DNA of 64,000 bases. Origin: Narthecium ossifragum (Eukaryota > Streptophyta > Magnoliopsida > Dioscoreales > Nartheciaceae). A model generated the notes under the pieces. It worked only from the letters and a program-made list of their open reading frames with translations. It did no database searches and had not been told where the DNA came from. The translations under genes were made by a program, and so were the position numbers. The DNA lies in NCBI GenBank assembly GCA_963920575.1, contig OY986974.1:19324795-19388794 (forward strand), read 5' to 3'. Positions 20,305-32,485 of this stretch are shown here, piece by piece (the stretch's first letter is position 1; each line of letters opens with the position of its first letter).

Positions 20305-23300
20305 ATGGAAGTCGGTCAAGTTGGACCAGACGGAATGGTCATCACTAGGACTGGGTTTGACACCAATAGTGGTAGTGGAAACGTCGCCAATCAGGGCGAT
20401 GGCCAACAAAGTCCAATTACGGTCGAGGAAGAACATGTTCTTTTTCCACCTCTCGACCAATCACATATTCCTCCACCTGTTCCCCCACCACACATAGAAT
20501 ATCGAGATAGGGTGGTATATCGCTCTGTCGAGCGGGGGAACTCATCGGCCAGAGTTGGCCTAGATCCAGAAAATATAACGTCAAATACAGTCCAAAATAT
20601 GGTCGACGAAGCTTTACATGCTAACAACCAGCAAATGGCAAGTCATATTGCCACTGCTCTAAGGCCTTTTATTGACACTATGCAGACTTTTATAAACGCA
20701 ACTTTGTCTCAGGCAAACCCTGGATCAAATGTTGCTAGGCCTGCCATGTCTGCAATCCCTATCGGCCAAAACCCCACCCAAAACAATCGTCCATTTCCGC
20801 CCAATACGGTCATGGGACCTGGTGGTAACAACGGTTTTGTTCTTTTACAAAATCCAATGTATAGCCAAAACCGTGTCGGCCAAAATAGCCAAGTTGGCCA
20901 AACTAGTACAACCCATTATCGACCATCGATGAACAATGATAATAATCTAAGACCAAATTTAATTGGTCAAACATCTGGGTTGTTTCCATCGCCAACACAA
21001 ATACCTCATAATAATGAGGTGTTAACTCCAGGGGCAATACCAAACAATGGTGTCCCTCCTCTTCAAGGAGTTCAAGGTGGTGTTGTGCCTCCTGTACAGT
21101 GAGTGCCTAATAATGGAATTCCTTTAGGTCAGGGTATACCAGTAGGTGGAATGCCTTTGGTTATGGGCGAGAACATTCCTCAAAACATTCCCCAGAATGT
21201 TCCTCCTAATGGCCAGAACTTCATTTACCCAATAATGGCCAGAACTTCGTTTACCCAAATAATGGCCAAAACATGGTTTACCCGAACAATGGCCAAAACC
21301 TTGTTTACCCAAACAATGTCCAAAACCTTGTTAACCTAAACAATGGTCAAAATGTTTTCCAAAATAATGGCCAAAATATCGGCCAAAATAATAATTTGGA
21401 TGCTCAAGGCCAGGGGTTTCCACAGAATAACTATGGGCAATTAGGTGGTCAAGTTAATCGGCCAGTAGGCAATAATTTTTATAATCAAAGAATGGCCGAT
21501 GGACAACGCATGGGTGATATCCCCTATCAAAATAATTATCGACCATATGAGGCACCTATGTATTATGCACGACCACAAAACGAACAGTACGACCAAGTGT
21601 ACAACAACCCTCTTTATAATCAGGCCGATGCTCTACGTGAACAAGTTGCCGAGATTCTACAAGAGCAAATAGGTTTAGGACGACCAGCTACTCGTCCAAC
21701 TTATAGGAAGCCTTATCCCGATTGGGTTGACCAAATGCATCCGTTTCCTAGGAACTATAGAGTTCCAGAGTTTACTATGTTCTCTGGGGTAGATGAGATA
21801 TCGACCATTGAACATATAGGGAAGTTCTCCATGCAATGTGGAGACGTGAGCGATTTTGTCAAACTTAGACTATTCCCTAACTCTTTATCCGGGGTAGCTT
21901 ATTCATGGTTCATTAAGCTATCGCCCAACTCTATTCAAAATTGGCAGCAAATGGAACATGCGTTCCATTCTCAATTTTATAAATCAGAACCGGAAATCAC
22001 AATGGCCGATTTAGCTCAACTTAGACAACGGCCAGATGAGAATGCTGAATCATTTTTACAAAGATTTAAAAGAGCGAGAAGTAGATGTTTTATTCCTTTG
22101 CCTGAAAGGGAATTTGTAAAAATCGCTCAAAGTGGATTAGCCTTTGAACTTAAGAAGAAGTTTCAAGACAGAGATTTTATTAACCTATTTCAACTGCAGA
22201 CTAGCGCAATACGCTATGAGCAATTATTGAGGGAAGAAGATCAAATGAAATCCTCTTCCAAGGGAACTTATTATAAAGATACTAACTATGAGATAAACCA
22301 AGTTAGTGAAGTAGATGAAGAAAACTACAACATGAACGATGTTTGTTTGGCCGAGCTCCTTAAAGGAAAACTTTATATATGTAAAGCTCTTGCCAAACTT
22401 GAGCGAGAACTTAAGGGTAAAGAAGTAATTAGATACGGTAAACGTCCAATGCGGAAGTTTTCTTTTGATGTTTCAAAGGCTGATCAAATCTTTGATCAAT
22501 TACTCAAAGATAAACAAGTTAAATTAAAAGATGGACATGCTATGCCAAGCCTTGATGAGATCAAGGGCAAAAGATATTGTAAGTGGCATAATGCTTGGTC
22601 GCATCACACTAACCAATGTTTGGTTTTCCGTAATGTTTTGCAGGATGCGATTGATTCCGGTAGGATTGGTTTCCCAGTCAAACACATGGGAGTTGATGCA
22701 AATCCTTTCCCTAAGGCTGCTCCAGTGGGGATGGTGCTGACTGACGTGGCGAACTTCAAATTGCCAAAATTCAAGATCGTCATCGATGAGACTGAGGACG
22801 ACAGTCGTCCAGATGTCTTCGCAAGACTTGGTCAAGACAAAGGAAAGGAACCTGCCATTCCACATGTCTGCCCAAGATGCCATTGGGACCTCAGTCGCCC
22901 GATGACACCTTTCTCCGAGACCAAGTTTCCTCATTCACAGTCAAGGCAGTGGAACCGAGTTAAGCCTCATGTCCCAAAAAGTTTTATGCCTCAGCCTTAC
23001 AAGCCAGAGCGATGGTACAACTACAATTGCTATACTCGTCGCTCAGTCCCTGTGGAGGAGATGACAAGGACTCAGTACCGCCGCCACCAGAAGAAATATG
23101 GCCAGATGATGAAGGCCAAGCAAGCCCAGGAAACCAACCCAAGTCAGGATGAGGAGGTTGAGTACATTGAAGAAGATGTTGCTGTTTCCAATCCAACAGA
23201 ATCTTCAAAAAGCAAGTTCCATCGTTCAAATAAGGATGATGATGATGAGACTGGAGCAAGCCAAGTGATCAGATTCGGAACACTCCCGTCAGTCATCGTC

Positions 23301-24292
23301 AACAATTACATTCTACCAAGTCGCCTTGGACAACAATGTCCAATTGAAAGCGATTCTGATATATCAGATATGGCCGATGGTGAATCGTCAGCCACACTGG
23401 TCGAGGAAAATGCGGACACATCGGCCACCTTGGTCGATGAAATGGAGAATTCACCCCCAGTAAACTTAGTGCTTGACCAAGAGGATGAGTATGTAGAAGT
23501 AGAAGAAAAAATCGATGTTGGTGAAGAAGCTTGGAGGAGGAATATATCTACAGAACAACTGTTAAGGCAGTTGTATGAGGAAGGAAATCCAGCAGTTGGA
23601 CCAGGTGGCCAGCCAAGTGACCGATATGATTATCTCCGGGTTTATGGAGACGTCAAAGTGAAGCGTCTTGTAAAAAAAACGGAAGTTGTCGCCCATATCA
23701 TACCATCAACATCAATCACAATTGTTCCGACTGGTTGGGGAGATGAAGAAGAAGAGCCCATGGTCGAAGATGTTGAATGGGTAGAGATAGAAGTGCCCAT
23801 TAAAGTTAATGAGGAAGCGGCGAGAAGAAACATCTCCCAGAAGAAGCTATTGATGGATCTCTACAAGGCAGGCAATCCAGCCATCAGTACTCAGGGCCAA
23901 CCAAGTGGAAAGTTTGACTACTTGGTTTGCTATGGTAATCCCATTGTGAAGAAATGGGTTCCCAAGTCTGAGGTAGTCAAATATATGCAGCAAGCTAGTG
24001 AAGTGCCAATCGTTCCAACTGGTTGGGACATGGAAGAAACAGAGACACAGAAGGAACAAGATAAGGAGGATCAGAAATGGCCATCATGGGATGGTCAAGA
24101 GAATCCAGAGGTCGTTCAGGTTGCAGCTAAGGTAAAGGGGAAGGCAGTTGCCCGTCAAACTCAGTCATCGACCAGTTCGTGCAAAGAAGGTCTTCAAGAT
24201 CAAGATAAGGCTGTGTTTGAACGACCGCCAGAGGCGATGACTCGCCATTTACGGCCTTTACACATCAAGGCCGAGATTAATGGAATAGCAGA
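20305..24292 (+). pseudogene. Tat element gag, broken
   Basis: Capsid/nucleocapsid polyprotein. The probable start is ATG 20305 (MEVGQVGPDGMVITRTGFD); the open frame extends upstream into the LTR. A TGA at 21100-21102 and loss of one A near 21230, within a run of NGQN-type codon repeats, split off the N-terminus. The following frame (21273-24299) holds the retrotransposon gag core (FSMQCGDVSDFVKLRLFPNS, YSWFIKLSPNSIQNW, FLQRFKRARSRC) and a zinc-knuckle-like CKWHNAWSHHTNQC (22578-22619). It then has a long acidic spacer with a duplicated module of about 90 residues (23490-24045). A one-base loss near 24289 separates it from protease. Confidence 0.88.
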
Positions 24293-24844
24293 GTTCTGAT
24301 TGATACCGGTGCTGCAGTAAATGTCATTCCAGCTAAGATGATGAAGAAGCTACGAAAGACTGACAATGATCTTATCCCCACGGATATCACGCTCACGGGA
24401 TTCAGTGGAGTTCCAGCCCCAGCAAAAGGAATTCTCCCCTTGGACATAAAAGTTAGAAGTGTCACAAGAACGACAGCGTTCTTTGTCATGGACTCATCGA
24501 CCAGCTATAATGTGCTACTTGGTCGAGACTGGATTCATGCCAGTCAGTGTGTTCCGTCATCTCTTCATCAGTGTTTATTCTTATGGAACGACGAAGGAAA
24601 TGTAGAGTCAGTTATGGCCGATAACATGCCATACAGTATGGACACGCATGCCTTGAAAGCATCTTTCTATGATTGCAATTATGGGCCTTTGCAATTCTTT
24701 CAGTTTGAAGACACACTCAAAGTGGTATCTGAGAATGGAGTTATGCTTAAAGAGCGTGTAACAGAACTGTTTGATCCGGCAAGACCAACCTCAGTGGTCT
24801 TCGAACCTAAAGCTGGCCGATCACCGGCAACCGGTCAGAAATGA
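24290..24844 (+). pseudogene. Tat element aspartic protease segment
   Basis: Retropepsin-like domain with the active-site motif LIDTGAAVNVIP right at the start and the family's NVLLGRDWIHA flap/end motif near 24510-24545. The frame opens only downstream of the frameshift at about 24289. Its TGA (24842-24844) overlaps an ATG (24844-24846) that opens the RT frame. The last part of the frame, after about 24700, is an untyped linker. Confidence 0.85.
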
Positions 24845-27800
24845 TGAGTTCAGACTCTAAAAGAAATCAGGCCGCTGTAACGGCCTTAAAAGCCAAGCTA
24901 ATGGCTTATCAAGTGGAAGCGTTCGCTGCACAAGAAGAGAATGACTTAGATTGTTTAAAAGAGATTCCCCAAGAATAAGAGGAAGAAGTCCCCTATGGCA
25001 AACGTGGAAATATGCAAGCTCAAGACCCATTGGAAGAAATCGACCTTGGTGATGGCACAGAGCATCGCCTAACCTTCATTAGTAAACTTATCGCCCAAGA
25101 GGTAAGGAACGAACTCATTGCTATCTTGCGTTCATATAAAGATTGTTTTGGATGAGATTATAAAGAAATGCCTGGTTTAGATAGGAATATTGTAGAGCAT
25201 GAGCTTCCTACTCGACCAAATTTCAAACCATATAAGCAGGCGCCTAGACGTTTTGCTCCTAACATAATCCCAGAAGTAAAGAAAAAAATTGAACGATTAT
25301 TAAATGCAAACTTTATTAGAACGGCCAGATATGTAGAGTGGCTTTCTAATATAGTGCCAGTTAAGAAGAAAAATGGCAAACTTAGAGTTTGTATAGATTT
25401 TAGAAATTTAAACTTGGCTACACCCAAAAATGAGTACCCTATGCCATCGGTCAATAGTTTGGTTGATTCCACCGCTGGGCACGAAATATATTCTTTTATG
25501 GATGGATATTCTGGTTATAATCAAATTTATATTGCCGATAATGATGTTCATAAAACGGCATTTAGATGTCCAGGATCACTTGGAAGTTATGGGTGGGTTG
25601 TTATGCCCTTTGGTCTAAAAAACGCTGGTGCTACTTATCAGCGAGCAATGAACTTGATTTTTCATGATATGATTGGCCATTTTATTGAAGTCTATGTCGA
25701 TGACATTGTAGTAAAATCACCAATCATGGCCGATCACTTTTCGCAGTTAATCAAAACCTTTGAAAGAATGAGGGAATATAATTTAAAGTAGAATCCCTTG
25801 AAATGTGCCTTTGGTGTGCAAGCAGGGAATTTCCTTGGTTTTCTCGTTCATCAGTAAGGAATAGAACTTGACCAAAACAAAGCAAAGTCTATATTAGAGG
25901 CTAGCCCTCCAAAGACTAAGAAAGAACTGCAAAAGTTTCTTGGTCAAGTGAATTTCTTAAGAAGGTTTATTGCTAACTGTGCAGGTAAAACTCAAGAGTT
26001 TCCATCGCTCTTAAGATTAAAGAATGAAGACGACTTCGTCTGGGAAGAGCGACATCAACAAGCCTTTGAGCGCTTGAAGCAATGTTTATCAACGCCACCA
26101 GTTATGGCGCCGCCAAGGTTGGGACAACCCATGAAGCTTTATATCGCTGCAGCAGACCGGTCAATAGGCGGTCTCTTGGCGCAAGAAGGAAAAGATGGAT
26201 CTGAGAGAGCAGTGTACTATCTAAGTAGACAATTGTTATCTTATGAACAAAAGTACTCGGCCATAGAAAAGTTGTGCCTGGCCTTGTATTTTATGTGTAC
26301 CAAGCTTCGCGCTTATTTAAAACCTGTAACAGTCTACTTGATATCTAAGTTCAATGTATTGAAATTCTTGTTTTCTCGGCCAATTTTACACCAACGTATT
26401 GGTTATTGGGTTTTAACATTGGCTGAATTTGATATTCAATTTGTGTCTCAAAAGGCTATTAAGGGCCAAGCATTGGCCGATTTTTTAGCTGACTATCCTT
26501 GTGTAGATATACCAAAGGAGTTAGAGCGAGAAATTAACAACGTATCGCTCACCCCATGGACGATGTACTTTGATGGTTCTAAAACTATCAACGGAGCTGG
26601 CCTAGGAATCACAATCCTATCGCCCATTGGGCGCAAATATAAATTTGCGTATACTTTATCGCAACTATGTACTAACAATCAGGCTGAGTATGAAGCTCTA
26701 ATCATCGGCCTAGAAATTTTGTTAGACTTAGGAGTATCCAATGTGCAAATCAAAGGTGATTCACAATTAGTGATAAATCATATCCTTGGACGTTATAAAT
26801 GCCATAGCGATATCTTAATTCCATTTCATCAAATCGCTCTAATGCTGTTAAATCGTTTTAATGATTTTAAATTACTTTTCGTTCCAAGAATGCAGAACGA
26901 TGAGGCTAATACCCTCGCCCAAATAGCATCAGGCTATAAAGTGTTCAAGCATTTGGGGGGCACGAACGATTTCCGTTCTGGTATAACACAATCTGCACTA
27001 GAGCGATATCATCGGCCAAATGAGGTAAGTCAAATCAATAGCCAACCAGATTGGTAGACCCCAATCGTCGATTTCTTAAAAAATCCATCGCTTAAGGTCG
27101 ATAGAAAAATCCGTCTTAAAGCGATACATTATTTTCTACAAAACGACGTTTTATATAAACGTCGACCAGATGGAGTCTTATTGCGATGTTTGCATCCTGA
27201 TGAGGCCAAATTGACAATGGCCGAGATACATAATGGTGTTTGTGGAGCACATCAATCTGGCATCAAAATGCGCTGGCTAATAATGCGCAGTGGCTTTTAT
27301 TGGCCGCGCATGGGGGAGGAGTGTGCTATATATGCCAAGGGATGTGAGGCATGCCAAAGACATGGTCCATTACAGCGAGCTCCAGCAAGTGAATTATCGA
27401 TCATCGTTAAACCTTGGCCATTCAGATGTTGGGCGATAGACATTATAGGGAAAATTTATCCTCCATCATCCATGTTGTACAAGTTTGTAATTGTGGCGAC
27501 AGATTACTTTACCAAATGGGTAGAAGCGATCTCATTAAAAAATGTTTCTGATGATCAAGTAATAAATTTCATTTGGGAAAACATCATATGTAGATTTAGC
27601 ATTCCACAAACAATTGTGTCCGATCAAGGGACAATGTTTGTAAGTTCTAGGGTAAAGAATTTTTTAGCTGAGTATAAAATTAATATGGCCAATTCTACAC
27701 CCTATTACGCCCAATCTAATGGGCAAGCTGAGGCATCCAACAAAACCATCAAGTCAATCATAAGAAAGATGATGGACGACAACCCAAGGCAATGGCATGA

Positions 27801-28299
27801 AGGTTTACTAAGAGCGTTATGGGCACATAGAACCACACCTAAGTCTAGTACTAAGGTTACGCCTTATCAATTAGTTTATGGTCAAGAGGCGGTACTACCT
27901 GCTGAGATAAATGTTCTATCGCCCAGAGTTATGGAACAAGATCGCTCAACTAGTGAAGAGTATGAAGATGCATTAATGTATAATCTTTTAGAACTCGATG
28001 AACAACGAGCTATTGCTTTAGAAAATATAGAGGCGCAAAAGTTAAAAGTGGCCGATATCTACAATAAAAGAATAGTATCAAAAGAGTTCCAAGAAGGAGA
28101 TCTAGTTTGGAAAACGATCCTACCTTTAGATCATAATGATCCCAAATATGGAAAGTGGTCGCCTAACTGGGAAGGACCATACTTAGTCGATCAAGTATTT
28201 CCAAATGGATCATATCAACTGCGGAATATTGACGGTGGGTTACATCGATCAATGATAAATGGTCGGTACATTAAGAAATATTACCCATCAATGGAATAA
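24844..28299 (+). pseudogene. Tat element RT, dual RNase H, integrase
   Basis: One frame with five in-frame stops: TAA 24976-24978, TGA 25153-25155, TAG 25789-25791, TAA 25855-25857, TAG 27055-27057. Order: RT (KLRVCIDFRNLNLATPK; catalytic YVDD in IEVYVDDIVVKS near 25690-25725); RT-linked RNase H (AADRSIGGLLAQ, YSAIEKLCLALYF); and a second, archaeal-type RNase H (MYFDGSKTINGAGLGI, NNQAEYEALIIGLE, IKGDSQLVINHILG). Integrase follows (27181-28299) with the HHCC finger ending CEACQRHG and catalytic residues in AIDIIGK, VSDQGT and NGQAEASN. The C-terminus reads WSPNWEGPYLVDQVF. Domains are all present but cannot be made as one protein. Confidence 0.9.
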
Positions 28300-28497
28300 A
28301 AGGCATAGAAGAAAAACGTCCTTAAAATATGGACGATAGCAATTAACAAAATACGTCCTTGAAATTTGGACGATAGCAATTAACAAAATACGTCCTTGAA
28401 ATTTGGACGAGAGCAATTAACAAATATGTTCATTACAAAATATCGGCCAAAAGTGTGGCATTACAAGATTTTATTGTTCATATCAGACAAGGAAAAG

Positions 28498-31400
28498 TTA
28501 TCTCTTCAAAGAGAAATTTTGAGATAAAAGAGCAATCTTTTCACGGACTGCCCTAAAATGTTGTTTGTTCTTCACAAGCTCACCCTTCAACTCGACTTGG
28601 CGATCTTTTGAATAATTCGCCTCCAAAGCGACATACTCTTGCATCATTTTGTTGCCTTCCTCAGCCAGTTGAGTAGTTTCGCGAAGGAGATAGTTCTTTT
28701 TAGTAGTACACTGGGTGATTTTTTCCTCTAATTCTTTCATTTGGTTCTGGTAACCAAGGATCTCTGATTCTGTTTCGCCAATCTCATCAGTATTTTTCTG
28801 AAGTTGTTTGACACGATTGTTGATGACGTCTTTGATATGGGTACGCCGCTCTTGACGTTCCCCTATAAGAACTATCTCATTCACTAAGTTGTTTCTCTCA
28901 GCAGTCAGACTCTCAATCTTGATTTTGATGTTGTGGATATCGTCCATATCACTAGATAAAAATCCTAAGATTGTTGGATCCACAGAGAGAAAGGGTGTTA
29001 TAGCTTGGTCCAGTGCTTCGCTATCTGATCTGGTGAGATCTTCGTCAGGTAGTTTGTCCAAAACTACAAGACATTGAGATAGGGCTCGCCTGAACTCTTC
29101 ATGTTGACTCCCTTGTGCAACTTCAGGGTCAATAGCCGTTTTTTTGGCAGTCACTATAGAATGCCATGAATCCGAGAAGGCCTGGACAATATTCATTAAA
29201 TGGGCGAGATCGCCCTGAAAAGAACAAGTATTCAGTAATATTTAACACTAAATGATCGACAGAATCAAATTGAGCGATGAATACATGTGAAAAGGTAGAG
29301 CTGGATGGTTGAGCAGTGGGGGTAACAAAAGATGAAGTTGAAACTTTCATCGTAGAGGGAGCAGCTGTAGGGCTTCTAGTAGTCGCCCTTGTGTGAACAT
29401 CAGTAGTTGAAGTTGAAACTTTCATCGTTGATGTTGCATATATAATATCGGCCATTATTGGTTCAAGGACACCGCGACGAGGTTTTGGAGATGCACGTAG
29501 TGCTTCTGTTGATGAGACAACTGGAGAAGCAGCGATGCCCGGCTTAGTAGTTTTGGCCGAGAGATCTTCAACTTGAGTTGGAGCAGCTGGGATATTAGGA
29601 GAAGCTGATACAGAAGATAAACTCGCATTACCAAGGTCTCGTAAAAAACTATACGGACCATGAAAGAGTTTTCTACCAGTTAATGACAAACCTGGTTTAG
29701 ATGGAGTAGTATTCAAGATGTCAAAGATATTGTTATCGTCTTCATCCTCATCTTCTCGATCAGAATTTTGGCCAACAGACTTTTCCTTCCTCGATTCCTA
29801 AAAGGTTTAAACATTAGAGAATGGTCGATAAATCGATCATCAATAAAATAAAAGTTATCTATACTTTTATATTCTTTTGGGCGAGTCGTTTGAATCTACC
29901 ACCAGAACGTACTTGCGCCTTGGTCTTTGAGGAAGATTTGGCCGAGGAAGTTGGAGGCATACTCTCATCAGCATGATCAGGAGAAGTTGGAGGATGTTCC
30001 TCGATCATTCGTGATGGAGATGTATCAACCACAACCTCAAAAACTTTGGGTGTGGGTCGAGAAGGAGACAAAGAATACAAGGAGCTCGGAGTACTGGAGC
30101 CCACTTCTACAGCAGTTCTGAAGATATAAAAGTCTAAGTATCAAACGAAGAATACAAGTGTACTAGGAAAGGAAAACATTATGATACTTACTTATCATGA
30201 GCAGATTGACTGCTTCGATGACTGCTGCCAGGAGAATCAACCTTTTCCTCTGCAATTGGTCGAGAAGATGATTGATCTTTTTGAGAGGAAGATGGTTGAG
30301 GTGGGACGATAGTTTTTCCTTTACTACGTCTCTTTGTAAGCGGTTCATCATCCTCATCGTCAGAATTTATCGATCGAGGAGATGATTTATTTTTTGGAGA
30401 AGAAGATGGTTGAGGTTGGACGACGGTTTTTCCTTTACCGCGCTTCTTTTTAGGTGGCGCATCGCCCTCATCGTCTGAACCTATCGATCATATAGTATTA
30501 AATGAAGAAAGGATATCAAAAAATCAAGGAGAACGATGAAGATATACCTTTTGTTTTTCGTTTGCCTGGTCGATGACTAGTAGCCACTTGCTTTTGTCTT
30601 TTCTTCTCCCTTGGAGGAATGAACTTTTCAAAAACTAAGTCCTTGTCAGCAAAGAAAAGACGTTCATCGACCATTTCTTTCCAGCTATCAGTGATACTAG
30701 CTTCAATCTCGCTAGTAGGCTCAAAAGATCTAAGCCTAAACCTCTTAATGAGGAGCAATTCTCTCTTATCCACATAAATTGCCCGCTCCAGCTCTGAGAA
30801 GACACATCGTCCTCTAGCGACGATATTGAAGCTAAAGTATGGTGGCACAGGCCAAGATTGTTTAAGGCCAAATTGACGAGCCGCAAAATTGGGAGCATAA
30901 ACTTCTACTCCACATTTATTATTCGCCTTGCCCCAAGCCGTATCAAAATGAAGGTCACGGCCGATAAGAAAACGGGCCCAAGCTAATATTTTATCATCAG
31001 ACTCTAAGTCTGAAGAAAGATCAAGCAAAGGCTTAATGGACGATGGATGAGACTCAGGATTGAATGGGCGATAAGAAGAAAAATTGGACAGAGTATAGAA
31101 ATAATTGAAGGCTTGTCTAAAGGATTTGGGAATAGAAGATGAAGAAAGATACAAATGGCCTTGAGTTCTGGCCGATGACGATGAAGGCGGCATATGAAGA
31201 TCAGGGAAGTAAGCTCTAAGCCATAATTGGACGAGCCATAAAGGACCAAATCCCGTCAAACTACCCCCTTCTCTCAACTGCTCAAGGACGAGATACATTC
31301 CTCGATAAATGGCCGACAAAATAAAAGGAGCAAGAGAAAAAACTTGTTTGCCTGAGGAAAGGTCCCGAGCGAGTGGAATGTACCCCTTGACAGGTTTTTT

Positions 31401-32087
31401 GGCAGGAAGGCAAAGGACATATTTACATAACCAATAATAAATGAACGCTAATCGTTCAAGAGAGTTTGGAGGTCCATCGCTCTCAGACAGCTTGGCATAG
31501 TAATTAATGAAAAGGCTATAGTTCTTATCGGCCTCAAAAACGATTTCTTTCTTGGGTACGTCCATATTGGCCGATACAGAAGTACCAAGTGGAGTTAAGC
31601 CAGTTAAGAGCGATATGTCCAATACAGTAATAGTGAGCAAACCAAAAGGGAAGACAAAATTGTTATATTCTGTCGACCAAAAGAGAAGCGATGAAATAAG
31701 CAAATTAGAATCTTGAAGAGGAACCCTGGTGCTCAAGTCCAAGAAATCTAAGATACCCGCCTCAGAAAAAATTGACCTAGTTTCAGAATGGCTAATCATC
31801 CTATTATACCATTTGACAAACGTGTCATCAACCAATGGCCATGAGATGATGGGGTTTTTTGAAGAAAGGGAAGAGAGATTTAGGGTTCCGGAAAAGGGCA
31901 AATCGACAGAAGTAGGAAAGGAATGTACAAGAAAAGCTTCCTCGGCACCCAGGGAAGGAATACTCTCAGGAACGAAGCAAGGACCCAAAATACATAACTG
32001 AGAGTTAGGATCACCTTCCCGGACCAAATAACCACTCCTGATGTCATCTGACTTCATGTTCTCATTGAAATCTCTCACAGCGGACAT
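28498..32087 (-). CDS. Antisense plant mobile domain (PMD) protein gene
   Basis: Five exons with consistent phases join to about 1,115 residues: 32087-30548, 30480-30192, 30117-29865, 29797-29249 and 29214-28498. The exon 4 donor (TTTA|GTGTTA) is the weakest. Start chosen: first ATG in frame (32087); upstream codons are open but have no ATG. Exon 1 is a plant mobile domain of the aminotransferase-like/PMD family: ISWPLVDDTFVKWYNRM, SEAGILDFLDLSTR, SLLFWSTEYNNFVFPFG, TVLDISLLTGLTPLG. Exons 2-3 are Ser/Pro-rich with basic NLS-like KKKRGKGK and KRRSKGK in a 38-residue tandem duplication. Exon 5 is a heptad-like coiled coil (LTAERNNLVNEIVLIGERQE onward). PMD proteins of host genomes act in silencing and meristem maintenance; the role of this copy is unknown. 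No stop or frameshift is seen. It converges tail to tail with pol. Confidence 0.78.
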
Positions 32088-32254
32088 CACCTCCTTCTGC
32101 ACAGCGTTGTCAACTTTGATCTCACGCACCAAGATGACGAACGAGTGTAGACGCCGGAGTTAAGAGGAAAAGAATAAAAAACCGCCGCGCAAGTAGGTGA
32201 AGAGCAATAAAACCCTAGGAGACTTGAAGAAGAAGACAGGAGAAGAAAGTTCTT

Positions 32255-32300
32255 TTCTGGCTGAAGGAAAGAATTTAAATAAAGGGTTTTTTGTCGTTAC
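32255..32300 (-). promoter_or_regulatory. Putative promoter of antisense PMD gene
   Basis: On minus, a TATTTAAA box (complement of 32274-32281) lies about 190 bases before the ATG at 32087, outside the 3' LTR. It is a plausible TATA element for antisense transcription. The leader between is purine-rich on plus and has no upstream ATG in frame. Confidence 0.4.
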
Positions 32301-32473
32301 TTGCCAGAAGGTTTAAATGCCGGATCCCAAAAGATTTGGATAGAGAAAAGAAACGGCGCAACGGTTCATTTTCCTAAACATCCGCCATAATTAAATTTGA
32401 AAACCTAGGCAAAGCGGTCAAATCCCGGATGATGCGGTCACCTCGTCATCAAAGTGTCTCCTCGATTACCGCA

Positions 32474-32485
32474 TGGGGGGCAAAA
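32474..32485 (+). promoter_or_regulatory. Polypurine tract
   Basis: A TGGGGGGCAAAA run ends directly at the TGTTA start of the 3' LTR, the position and composition of a retrotransposon plus-strand primer. Confidence 0.7.

Noticed and set aside
25158..25472. Minus-strand frames opposite gag-pol (for example 25472-25158 and 22934-22524)
   Set aside because: Shadow readings of the RT and gag coding strand, with no independent motifs. Unlike the PMD gene they do not join into phased exons.
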